From NCBI GenBank assembly GCA_036435485.1, contig CM071600.1, positions 162,886,546 to 162,950,545 on the forward strand: DNA of 64,000 nucleotides, given 5' to 3'. This document shows, piece by piece, positions 1-10,249 of the stretch; position 1 is the first letter of the stretch; each line of letters starts with the position of its first letter. The notes beneath the pieces were generated by a model. That model did no database searches. It was not told the DNA's origin and was given only the letters and a program-made list of their open reading frames with translations. The stretch comes from Saposhnikovia divaricata (Eukaryota; Streptophyta; Magnoliopsida; Apiales; Apiaceae). The position numbers and the translations under genes were made by a program.

Positions 1-2
1 CT

Positions 3-2579
3 ATCAGCAAGAAAAGATATGCTCTAGTGATAGTGGATGATTACACAAGGTTCACATGGGTATTCTTTCTACACAAAAAGGATGAAGCTCCTCAGCAAAT
101 CATTGAACTTGTCAAGAATATTAAAAATAGCTCTGAGTACAAGGTCAAAGTGCTTAGGAGTGCCAATGGTACAGAATTTAAGAATTCTACAATGGAGGAG
201 TATTGTGCAGACAATGGAATTACTCAACAGTTTTCTACACCTGGAACACCTCAGCAGAATGGTGTAGTAGAAAGAAAGAATAGAACTCTCATAGAGGCAG
301 CAAAAACCATGCTTGCAGATGCAAAGCTTCCAACCTATTTCTGGGCAGAAGCCATTAACACTGCATGTTTCACTCAAAATTGTACCTTGGTAAATGGCCA
401 TGGAAAGACTACCTATGAGATGATCAAAGGAAAGAAGCCAAGTATGAAATACTTTCACATCTTTGGATGCAAATGTTATGTCCTGAAAGTTCATCCAGAA
501 CAACTTGGAAAATTTGAAGCCAAATCAGATGAAGCAATCTTTCTAGGATATTCAGCATCAAAGGCCTTCAAAGTATACAATCTCAGAACTCACATTGTTA
601 TGGAATCAATTCATGTTGCATTTGATGATAAGAAGTTTGGAATTTTGCAAACTGATGAAAGCCATGACAATCTGGAATTTGAAAATCTTAAGTATTCTGA
701 GATTCTCTCCAGTGATGATGAAGGTTCTCTAGAGGAAATCTCTATTGCTTCTCAAACAAATGCTACTGTTGAGGGGGAGCAATTCAATCAAGAAGAACAC
801 AGTACTGGTCAGGATCAGACTAGTCTTTTAGAGTCTACTTCATCAGGAACTGATCCTTCAGAGTCTAATGAAGGAAGATCAGAAACTAGCAGCAGTATTG
901 AATCCACTGATTCTACTGATTAAGGGGGAGCTTTTGAAGGCAGAGAAAGTTCTTCTACAAGAGATACCACTAACTTAGGGGGAGAGTCTAGCAGGAGCAA
1001 TCTACCACCTATTAGAAAATGGACAAGGGATCATACTGAAGATTTGATTATTGGTGATCCAAATAGTGGTGTTCGAACTAAAAGATCAATTCAGAATGAA
1101 TGCTTGTATAGTTGTTTTCTCTCAAAGAATGAACCTACGAAGGTTTGGAAACTAGTACCAATACCTAAAGATAGATCTATTGTTGGTGCTAAATGGATTT
1201 TCAGAAACAAGCTAGATGAATCTGGTATGATTGTAAGAAACAAAGCAAGACTGGTGGCCAAGGGTTATTCTCAGGAAGAAGGAATTGATTATGATGAAAC
1301 CTTTGCACCTGTAGCAAGATTGGAAGCAATCAGAATGTTTCTTGCATTTACAGCTCCTTCAAAATTTAAGGTATACTAGATGGATGTAAAGAGTACTTTT
1401 CTAAATGGCAATCTTGATGAGGAAGTGTATGTGGAGCAACCACCTGGTTTTGTTGATCCAAAGTTTCCAAATCATGTCTACAAACTTGACAAGGCACTCT
1501 ATGGACTAAAGCAGGCACCAAGAGCATGGTATGAAACTTTGTCTAAATTTCTTCTTGAAAATGGCTTCACAATAGGTACAATTGACAAAACTCTATTCTT
1601 TAGGAAGATAAAAGGTGATTTGCTTTTAGTTCAAGTTTATGTTGATGATATTATATTTGGTTCTACTAATGAAAAGTTATGTGCTAAGTTTAGCAAGCTT
1701 ATGCAGTCTAAGTATCAGATGAGCATGATGGGTGAACTAAATTACTTTTTAAGCTTGCAAGTCAAACAGACTGAGACTGGTATTTTCATTAATCAGTCAA
1801 AGTATATCAAAGATATTTTAAAAAGGTTTGACTTTCAAGATTGTGCAATTACAAAGACACCCATGGCAACAGCCACTAAGCTAGACTCTGATTCTAAGGG
1901 AAAGAGTGTTGATAACACTAGCTATAGAGGCATGATAGGTTCACTGTTATATTTAACTACAAGTAGACCAGATATAATGTTCTCTACCTGTTTATGTGCT
2001 AGATTCTAAAGTGATCCTAAGGAATCTCATTTAATTGCTGTGAAGAGAATTTTTAGATATCTCAAGGGAACTCCAAATCTTGGTTTGTAGTATCCAAGAG
2101 AATCTGATTTCTCCCTAATTGGCTATTCAGACTCTAATTATGCAGGGTGTAAAATAGACAGGAAAAGCACTACAGGTACATGTCAATTCTTGGGAAATAG
2201 ATTGATTTTTTGGGCTAGCAAGAAGCAACAATCAGTTTCAACCTCAACTGCAGAAGCTGAATACATTGCAGCAGGCAGTTGTTGTGCTCAACTCCTTTGG
2301 ATAAGAAATCAGTTGATGGATTATGGTATGACACTTAGCAATATTCCTATGTTTTGTGATAATACTAGTGCTATCAAAATTGCAAAAAATCCAGTTCAAC
2401 ACTCAAGGACTAAGCACATTGATGTCAGGTATCATTTTATTATAGAACATATTGAAAATTGTACTGTGGAACTTCATTTTGTTCCTACTGACAAACAGCT
2501 TGCAGATATTCTAACTAAACCACTTGATGAGGCTACATTCATTAGATTGGTTAGTGAGTTAGGAATGTTAAATTTTTAG
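3..2579 (+). pseudogene. pol: pol of element A (integrase, RT, RNase H), decayed
   Basis: One reading frame runs from the window edge to TAG at 2577-2579 and gives the C-terminal part of a copia polyprotein. The integrase core includes VDDYTRF near 27 and TPGTPQQNGVVER near 238-275. The catalytic Glu (GAA, 270-272) is present, but the second catalytic Asp, seen as SDNGTEF in C, is Ala here (GCC, 162-164). RT has the YVDD box near 1638-1649 and RNase H has STAEAEY near 2240. In-frame stops lie at 921-923 (TAA), 1377-1379 (TAG), 2007-2009 (TAA) and 2088-2090 (TAG). Compared with B and C, about 23 codons are missing, apparently in frame, near 1140, just upstream of VWKLVP. This copy cannot make active enzymes. 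Confidence 0.92.
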
Positions 2580-3165
2580 ATCTTTAACATCTGCACAAGT
2601 AGCAAGGTATGTTGTTCAGCTTATAGACTTGATATCTTTGTTAGGATCTATAATTTATGGTTAAATGCTTAAGCTGTAACACTTTACTTTGATAAATTAC
2701 AGTATGATAGAATTATTAATAAACATCAGGATCAGGATTGCTATCAGTATGCTGACGTCATCAGTATTGTATCGTCAGTATCAGGATTATGAAATTTGTG
2801 TGTCTTACTATTTCAAATTCTGAAGATCATTCTATACAATGGTTCAATTCTGAGTTTTGTTAAGTCTATGTTAGCAAGTTTTACCACATGCATACTGATA
2901 ATTTATATCATTATTCAGATCAGTCAATAAACAACAATAGACAAGTAGATAATAAGAAAACTTGTATTTTCATTAATCAAAAGCATTACATACATGGAAA
3001 TGAAATACAATTCTTCTTTTTGTCTAACTTCTACTGATAATCCTATTCTTGTCTAAAGTTGTTGCTGCTTTAATCTTCAACGATCGACTTCAGGAAAAGG
3101 AGCATCTCAAGATTAGATTCCTAGTCTGGGCGACTTGAATGAGAGCAGCTGACTCATCTTCATGC
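2580..3165. other. Spacer after pol of A; likely 3' end of antisense unit
   Basis: No sense ORF is supported. The segment is rich in short TCAGGA/TCAGTA motifs, clustered at 2725-2790. The stretch about 2955-3000, read on the - strand, has TGTAATG followed by an AT-rich run ending in ATTAATGAAA. The same arrangement occurs at 19870-19915 in B and, diverged, at 61480-61530 in C. It lies just downstream of the antisense ORF, so it may be its polyadenylation region. That role is inferred from position and conservation only. Confidence 0.45.
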
Positions 3166-3414
3166 TTATTGAAAAAAATGAATAGCATCTCCATCAAGAT
3201 CAACCTCAGACTCTTCGCCAAATTCTTCATCCTCAATGTGTGAAGAGATTAGAGGAGGATTTTGTCCTACTGGTAGATGTTTTAGAAGAGACGTTTGGTA
3301 ATCATTTGGGTTAATACTAACCACACGGAACTCGATGAGAAAAGTCATCTCTTCTAAGTCAGAAGAAATGAACCAAAGGATAGGGTTCATATGAAGATTT
3401 GGGTTGAAAGCCAT
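3166..3414 (-). CDS. Small antisense ORF of element A, function unknown
   Basis: An 82-residue ORF lies opposite to pol and ORF3, between them. It begins MAFNPNLHMN, has a hydrophobic/acidic middle (WFISSDLEEMTFLIEF) and an acidic tail (EDEEFGEESEVDLDGDA). B has the same ORF at the same place (20218-20412) and C has a diverged version (61678-61934). Relative to B, this copy lacks about 13 codons around the EEFNALD block. A TATA-like box lies about 56 bases upstream on the same strand. I recognise no protein family. The tail contains no stop despite the heavy decay of pol in the same element. Confidence is for a real conserved ORF, not for a function. Confidence 0.65.
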   Translation of the reverse strand: MAFNPNLHMNPILWFISSDLEEMTFLIEFRVVSINPNDYQTSLLKHLPVGQNPPLISSHIEDEEFGEESEVDLDGDAIHFFQ

Positions 3415-3465
3415 GGTGTAAAGAGAAAAGAATGAAAGGTTTTGGAGTATGGCATAAGGCGTTAG

Positions 3466-3480
3466 TTTCTTTTATAGAGA
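3466..3480 (-). promoter_or_regulatory. TATA-like box for antisense ORF of A
   Basis: On the - strand this reads CTCTATAAAAGAAAC, close to the plant TATA consensus, about 56 bases before the antisense ATG. B has a degraded form (TGTAAAAC, 20488-20498) and C has CTATTTAAG (62030-62040). A TATA-like element at the same place in three copies supports a separate antisense promoter. Confidence 0.55.
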
Positions 3481-4080
3481 GACGTGGGAAGCTGAACAGT
3501 TGTTTGGGGGTTATCAATGCAGTCAGTCATAATTATGTGTGACTGTCTTTCTTGTATTTTCAAGAAATGTTGAACGTATCTAACCAATTGATTTTGTTCA
3601 GATTTTATTTATTTCTTTTACAGGTAAAAGAAAATGCCACGTGGAAACTCAAACTAGTCTCTAGAATCAGGATGATATTGATCAGGAATTCAAATGTGAT
3701 TGCATCAGGATTGGTGATTAATTTTGTTTAGAAGTCATATTGAAATTTGTTATTATGTTGGTGAGAAGATCACATCAGGAAAAGAAGGCTGATCAGTACT
3801 GATGTTTTATTTTGATAATACCCTGATTTATTTCATTAAAATCAATTTTGAATTTATTTTCCAAAAATCGTGGGTAACTGTATTTTTTCAGGGACCGACA
3901 CCTGTCAACCTACGTGTCAATGTGGGATAATGGGTCTGAAGGATTTTTTAAATATTATTATTTTGAAACTCTAATCGTGTAATTGCTTTCTCTAATTTCA
4001 TTTTCTAAAGCAAAAACACTCTTGAGTTCTCAAAATCACTAATCAATTTCAAAGGTTTCTTAAGCTCTTTTCAGATCAAA
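3481..4080. promoter_or_regulatory. Divergent intergenic region before ORF3 of A
   Basis: About 600 non-coding bases separate the antisense TATA box from the ORF3 start. They hold a CCACGTGG G-box-like site near 3642, several TCAGGA repeats, and a block ACCTGTCAACCTACGTGT near 3901-3920 that B keeps with few changes. Just before the ATG is a pyrimidine tract ending TTTTCAG with AG at 4073-4074, which looks like a plant 3' splice acceptor. The layout fits a bidirectional regulatory region and/or a spliced ORF3 message; this is inference. Confidence 0.45.
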
Positions 4081-7000
4081 ATGGCAACTCGAAGAAGACT
4101 ACCCAAATCAGTGGCTTTCAAGTTTGGTGACTTTGATTTTATGATGAACAATCATGTTACAACTATCACCAACAAGGAAGGGGTGTCAACTGATTTTCAC
4201 CCAATTATGGACTTTATGGCAAAAGGACCATTAAGTTATGCCTTGACAGCATCTCCACAAATTAATCAAGTAGCTATTTCACAAGCTTGGGAGAATGCTA
4301 AGGTAATTGATTCTACTCAGAGTCAATCAGGTAAGATTGTTCTACAATTAGGACAAGACTCATTTGATATTACTGAATCTGTTGTTAATTCAGTACTTCA
4401 CTTACCTGTTAGTACGAATTTTGAGAATGTACCATCTGATGATGATGTTAGAACTATGTTATCTGAGTTAGGTTATAATGGACCTCTAGATAATATGAGC
4501 AAGTTAAATAGATCCTTTTTTAGGAAAGAATGGTCTTTCTTCTTTGACCAACTTGCTAAATGTTTTACTGGTAAATGTAGTTCTTTTTAACTTTACTGCT
4601 GTTACATCTTACATTGCATATGGCTTGCTTTATAACAGAGTAATTAATTTTGGTCACATTATCTTAAGTCTGTGTATTAAACTTGGGTCAAGAGATCATG
4701 ACAGGAATATGGTTTATTATCACAGATTCATGCAAATGTTTATTAACCATTTCATTCCTGATGTTGAAGCTAGATTTGGTAGAGAATATTGTGTTTCTTC
4801 TTATGTACAGCAAAAGAGAATTTTCTCTGACATTATAAAGAAGGACAGTGAAAAGAATCTAGATGAAATACCTGCATTACACTATCCAAATCATGTTCAG
4901 GTACTTCTAAGAACTCATCTTCATACTATCTATAATTCTTCTTTCTTTGGTGGTGAAATGACTCAGGAATCTCAATTGGAGGAGAACCCCCCTGTGTCTA
5001 ACCAAGTAGCCAAAAACATTACAGTATCTGAAACAATTCTAGAACCAAATTATGATCCACAGCCAATTGTTTCAAAGAAGCCAACCTCTGGTGTTTCTCA
5101 AAAGACATCAGTTGTAAAGAAGAGGAAATTTGTTATTTATAGTAGTAGTTCTAGTGAAGATGATGATAATATATCTCTTGCTGAGAGAGCAGAATTGAAG
5201 GCTGCAATTCAACTTTCTAAGCTAGGACAAAGAGATGGTACACCTGGTCACAGCCAGGCTGCAGTCTCCCAAAAGACTGTAGTTCTTAAAAATGGAAAAT
5301 AGTTATTGGATACTGTCTCTAAAAAGACTGTGTCTATTGAAAAAGGATCTCATCCCAAGATCACTTCTATGTCTACACCTCTTGAGTCTTCTCAAGATAA
5401 ATCTGTTGCTCACTATACTAGGAGAACAAGGAGAAAGATTCATTTGTCACCTACACACACAGTGTCTAGTCCAACTAACAATATGCAGGTCTCTACAAAT
5501 AAGGCTATATCTACGCCAGTATCTGAAAAGAGAGATCTGGATCTTGATTCTTCATGGGAAACTACATTGACATACAGACTGGGTATGGAACTTATTTCTC
5601 TAAAAGTGATGCTTTCCAGGCCTGTTCTAGATTTTCTGATTGAAAGAGTTCCCAAACTTTCATTTCCTGGAGAATATGGACTGTTACATCAAAGACTTGA
5701 TTTAATGAAGATGTACTTCTATGTATCAGTCAGAAAGGAATTGCACAAGAAATTTGGAGTTCCTAAGCATGTTGCACTTCAATCACTTCATGCATATTTA
5801 TTTGACAAGGATGTGATTGTTGAAGATGCTTCAGCTCAAGGTGAACAAGAGGAGGTAGTTGATAGGAGGAAGCAGTCAACAGGAGATACTATTGCACCAG
5901 TGGTGAATAGTAGGATATATCATATCACAGTCACTGCAACAGAAGAACCATCAAGTCAGTGGTTGGATGACTCAGGAACTGTGATTGATGATGCTGAAAG
6001 GTCTTCTGTGATGACTGAAATTGCAAGTGAGAAACCTTATGATATGGGAGGAATGACTTTGATTGATTTTCCTGAAGATTAAACCAATATTGTTCTTTCA
6101 GAGTCTATCCACCTTGAGGGTGTGTCTCAGAAACTAACACTTAAAGATGGTGACATACTAGCTATGGTGTCTAATGAAGTATTACTAAAGACATCGGAGT
6201 CTAGTGTAGATCCTAAAAGTGGTATACTGGAGCCTATAGTCTCTGGAAAGAAAGTAAATGTTTGTAGGTGCTCAAAGACTATAGCAGCTCACTCCTTGGA
6301 GAAAACCTCAAGCCATATGCCATATGAGGAACCCTCTCTCCATGTGAGTTCAGGTATAAAAACTTCTTTTAACCCCTATTTTTCTGTAGGTCATGAGAGC
6401 ACTTATCCAAATTTGAGTGATATAGATATACTTGAAAAGATGGACATAGATCCATAAACAGAGAGGCTGGCTCCTGACCAGGCAAAATGAGAGGCAGAAA
6501 GAGTGTTGACTTTAGATAGTCAAAGTGAGAATGAGGGTATGGATGATCAACTCCATAGTGAGGGAGAGAAAGTTAGGAAATCACCATCGTTTGATTTTTG
6601 GGATCAGGTTTTTCCTGAATCTTGGTCTGATAATCTTGGTATGGATGCTGGTACTTATTCTTTTATCAAAATGTATGAGAAGAATGACTTAGCAAAGCAC
6701 AATGCAAAGCCAGAAGTTAAAGCACAGAAACAGAGAAAGGCTTGCAGGAATCTTCAACTAAAGAGGTGAAAGGCTAAGACAATCTCTTACTCCACATGTA
6801 CCAGAAGATATTCCGAATGATCCTAGTATTCCTTTGTATGTATTTCCAATTTCAGCTAGAATTGAGACATCAACAGTATTTGATCAATCTAAGAAGGAGT
6901 CGGGATTTGTAGATGTTAGTACACAGAATACTGGTGAAGGACAGGATGATCATGTTTCAGCTTCAGAGCAGAAAAGTGACGATGTGTGTACTTTTACTAA

Positions 7001-7397
7001 AGTATTATTACTTGAATATCATTCTACTCCAGTAGAGCATGCTACACAAACAACTTCTTCTACAAGGATTGAAGATAAGGTTATTTCTGCATCTGAGTCT
7101 GAAGATACAACAAGCACTTCCAACTTTGAAGTTAATTCTGGAATTCTAAAGGATATTCAGAAATCTCAAATTACTATTCAATCGAGACTTCAAACACTTG
7201 AAGATAACCAAGTCACTATTATGGAAAATCAAGCAGTTCTGATAAATCTTATTTCTTCTGTTACTGAATTTCTCAAAATTAATGTTGCTGATGTCAAAAA
7301 GAGGGAGATAAAAACAATTCAGAGGCAACAGACTGGGGGAAATAAACAGACTGGAGATAAAGGAAGAACTAAGAGTGACAGAGGTGAATCTCAATAA
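4081..7397 (+). pseudogene. ORF3 of element A (third, env-position ORF), broken
   Basis: This is a long reading region of about 1100 codons between the antisense unit and the 3' LTR. The N-terminal block (4081-5000) contains SVAFKFGDFDFMMNNHV, FRKEWSFFFDQLAKCF and VYYHRFMQMF and aligns with the same region of B and C. The middle is acidic and Ser/Thr-rich with a basic patch near 5120 (VVKKRKF). The C-terminus (about 7140-7320) has heptad-like spacing consistent with a coiled coil. Breaks are a frame change near 4588, stops at 5300-5302 (TAG), 6080-6082 (TAA), 6455-6457 (TAA), 6488-6490 (TGA) and 6767-6769 (TGA), and a frame change before 6834. SIRE elements are known for an envelope-like ORF here, but I see no clear signal peptide or membrane anchor, so envelope is not supported. 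Confidence 0.8.
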
Positions 7398-7572
7398 GGA
7401 AGTGGAAGCATCAAATAGTTGAATTCTTTCTTCTAAGTACTAAATCCTATGTCACATCTGAAGAAGGAGGTACTTAACTTCATGATCCTAAATTCATAAA
7501 TTCTATTCTAGTTGAATTGTCATATGTTTTGACATCTACAACTTAGATTTATGCTTCAGATTCTAAAGCATA

Positions 7573-7585
7573 AATAAGGGGAGAT
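7573..7585 (+). other. Polypurine tract of element A
   Basis: The run AATAAGGGGAGAT directly precedes the 3' LTR, where the plus-strand primer of an LTR retrotransposon sits. The 175 bases between ORF3 and this tract hold no ORF. Confidence 0.8.
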
Positions 7586-8323
7586 TGTTAGGAAAAATTC
7601 ATAAGTTGTGATGTTGAGAATAGAATTTTGCTTATGCTTCTTGTAAATCCTGATCTTATAAAGGATTTAGTACTTTTTATAGGATGTATGCATTAGACAG
7701 TAATCTGTAGAGTTTAGTCAGGAATAGCAGTGCATCAAGCACTACATGTCAGGAACTGAGATCAAATCCTGATACGCCAAGTCAAATACTGATGGAAGTC
7801 GAATCATGATGCGAGGTGGAATCCTAATATCAGTCGTGTTACTGATGATGTCATTATGGATGCTACAGAAACTGGTAAGTGCTATAAAACAGGATCGTTG
7901 TTTTGAAGAACAAGCAAGAAGATATCATGAAGGAAAGAATTTTCTATTGATGGAAACTATCAACTAGATGACAGAACATTGTCATGTATAGATTATAACT
8001 TTCTGTTATTAGTCGATAGGTAGAATTATAAATACTCTCTCAATATCATTGTAAAAAGAGTGGATTATGGATTTTTGAGTGCATATCGTGTGAAGCTCTG
8101 TATAAGGTTTGTATTCGAGAGTTCGAAACAAATAGAGAGAGATTTGTATTGTCAGCAGCTGCTAAAGGTATTGTACACCTTTGGTAGAGTTTGTATTTGA
8201 TTTATTTAATACAAACAAAGTTTGATTCATTCGGTTGTTCTTGTTCATCTAACCAAGCAAAAATCAGACACGATTATATAACTTGTATTCAACCCCCCCT
8301 TCTACAAGTTATTCGAGTTAACA
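7586..8323 (+). repeat. 3' LTR of element A
   Basis: A 738-bp LTR starts TGTTAG and ends GTTAACA, with the usual TG...CA and short inverted ends (TGTTA/TAACA). TATA candidates are GCTATAAAAC at 7881-7890 and TTATAAATAC near 8026-8035. Near the end a 9-bp inverted pair (8278-8286 with 8304-8312) encloses the C-rich motif ATTCAACCCCCCC, common near the 3' end of copia LTRs. The 5' LTR is outside the window, so age cannot be estimated. Confidence 0.85.
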
Positions 8324-9934
8324 TGCTCCTTATGGACAGGGAATAGTAATTATTTTGTCTTCCTAGAGGATTTTGATCTAACAATTATGGAACCCGTAGG
8401 ATTAGCTAATAAAGCGCTACGTAAATGACAAACGATGGTGATTCAGCAATGGACTACATTAATGTAGTGGTGATTTTCTGAGAAATAAGGTGATAACGAC
8501 TGTGGAGATGTCGGAATGACAAACAGAAATAGATTATATTGGATCTAAGTTAGAGAAATTGTCAAGGTTTATTTCGGATGGTTTAGTTTTGGAATGATGT
8601 AATGCTCGAAATAAATGATAATGCTATGATGATTCATAAAGTGATTATAGTAGAAATGGAAGCCAAGTGGTTGATAGAAATAGAAATAGAATTGAGGATC
8701 AATAAGGGAGTTGGATATGCGGACTCCTGAGAAACCCCAACAATGAAGCTAGAAAAGTTGAAATTGAAAGCATAAATGACATACGGATTAAATCCTTTTT
8801 AAGTTAGGAGAATTCGAGGATATTTGGAATAGATCGATTGAGTAATAAGGAGACTCATGGATCGAGAAAGTGAGAATTTAGATGGTTGAACAAAGGAAAG
8901 TTTGACCCCGAAGATGTGATGCTTATTGAATCAAAGGTGACGGGATACCAATAAGAAGGTGTTAAGTACAAAGGATGCCTAAATAATGAGATGACGTTGG
9001 AAATATATAACAGAAATGAATAAGAATCAGCTAACGAGAAGGATGTGATTGATAAAGAAAAGATTAGGAAAATAATTATGGAATGTGAGGCAAGGAATGT
9101 TATGAATGGATTGATGAATGGGTTTTCTAATGGACTCTCGGAAGGACAACCTGATAGTGTTAGTATTATGAATATGAAAGAGCTAGTGGCGTGGCGTGAA
9201 ATGCAGGTAACAATGATCTCAAGCGAGAAATCCAAGATTTAACCTGAGAGGTTGAAGGATATTTCCAAAAGTGAGTGATGTTAAGGTCGAACAAGAGAAT
9301 AGGTCCATGGGATGATGGACAGAGCAGCAAGGACATGTTGACACGTGAGATTACGGTAAAGTAGTATTTGATACGAATACGATTATTTTTCTTCTCTAAT
9401 GAACCTCTATAGTTCAGAGGTAAATCCTAAGTATAATATTTTGCAATCATAAAAATTTTCTATAATCCTTTGAAATTATTTCTTTTCTTCTATCTTATTC
9501 ATCTTCTTTTTGAATTAAGAAGAACAACCCTTTAAGGAGGGGAGGTACTGCTACGTGACTATCTGTCTATGTGATAGAATTCTAAGTGGAATACCATAAC
9601 TTGTTTAGTTGCTTGTTAAGTACTAAAGGCTGGCCACCTTCTGTACTAACGATGCAATATGACAAATGTTCATTGATCATAGTGATCTCTTAATAAATTC
9701 TTCTATTTCTATATATTGATCGAGATTGCGAAGATAAAAGCGATCAGGGAATGTATAATATGAGTTAGGTTATCTCCGAATTCGCAGCGCGATAGTGATA
9801 CCAAAGTCACTGCAAATACCAATAAGGATAATAATATATGATTGGGTAAGGGCATAACCCGGATAATGTGTTGTACGAAAAGTAGAGAAGTTGATGAAAA
9901 AAAAAGGATTGGAATAATTACGGATGCATCGGGG
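8324..9934. other. Unassigned stretch between A and the pol remnant of G
   Basis: About 1.6 kb with no ORF I can defend. A short open stretch at 9045-9242 has no recognisable motif. At 9530-9553 the run TTTAAGGAGGGGAGG closely resembles the true purine tract before the LTR of G at 10230-10249. The stretch is probably degraded internal sequence of chromovirus G or a relative, but no protein similarity confirms this. Confidence 0.4.
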
Positions 9935-10216
9935 AACTAGTTTACGAACTAGCATTACCCCTAAATCTGCAACAAGTTCACAATAAATACAATCTGGATG
10001 CTAAGTATATAGTAGAATATGAGCACGAAAGACATGCAACTAGATCTAACCTATGTGGAGTAGCATGTGGAAATTATAGATCGAAAAGAGCAAGTGCTCC
10101 GAAACAAGGTCATCAAGTTAGTCAGAGTCTTGTTGCAGAACCACAATGTGGAAGAATCAACTTGGGAATTGGAAAGCACGATGCTAGAGAAGTACCCCCA
10201 TTTGTTTTCAGACTGA
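9935..10216 (+). pseudogene. pol: pol C-terminus of chromovirus G with chromodomain remnant
   Basis: Translation around 9938-10033 gives VYELALPLNLQQVHN and then YNLDAKYIVEYE. The frame from 10034 gives a chromodomain-like end with EIIDRKEQVLRNKV and VEESTWELESTMLEKYPHLF, stopping at 10214-10216. The matching part of K reads KILDRKEKVLRNKT and VEESTWELESDMLEKYPQLF. Compared with K about 8 codons are missing after VHN, the frame changes near 10030, and a TAG at 10061-10063 replaces a Gln codon. Chromodomains target integration of chromoviruses to marked chromatin. This is a dead fragment. Confidence 0.85.
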
Positions 10217-10229
10217 TTCCGGGACGGAA

Positions 10230-10249
10230 TCCTTTTAAGGAGGGGAGAC
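10230..10249 (+). other. Polypurine tract of element G
   Basis: CCTTTTAAGGAGGGGAGAC lies right before the LTR of G and resembles the tract of K (46412-46430, other strand). It fixes G as a + strand element whose 3' LTR follows. Confidence 0.75.

Larger units (their letters stand above)
1..8323 (+). mobile_element. Copia element A, Sirevirus lineage, 5' part outside window
   Basis: The window opens inside the integrase of a Ty1/copia element that ends with its 3' LTR at 8323. The order is integrase, reverse transcriptase, RNase H, a small antisense ORF, a long third ORF (ORF3), a purine tract and the LTR. The RT block reading MSMMGELNYF and the RNase H block AAGSCCAQ are typical of the SIRE branch of copia, and a large ORF downstream of pol is a known Sirevirus trait. 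B (from 17030) is a close relative; C (from 41614) is more diverged. The coding parts carry many stops, so the copy is dead. The 5' LTR and gag lie outside the window, so its TSD cannot be tested. Confidence 0.9.

Noticed and set aside
1377..1379. Shared TAG as a functional recoding site
   Set aside because: Both copies also have several other stops, so the frames are dead regardless; kept only as a descent marker.
4081..7397. Calling ORF3 an envelope protein
   Set aside because: Position fits, but no signal peptide, membrane anchor or cleavage site is visible.
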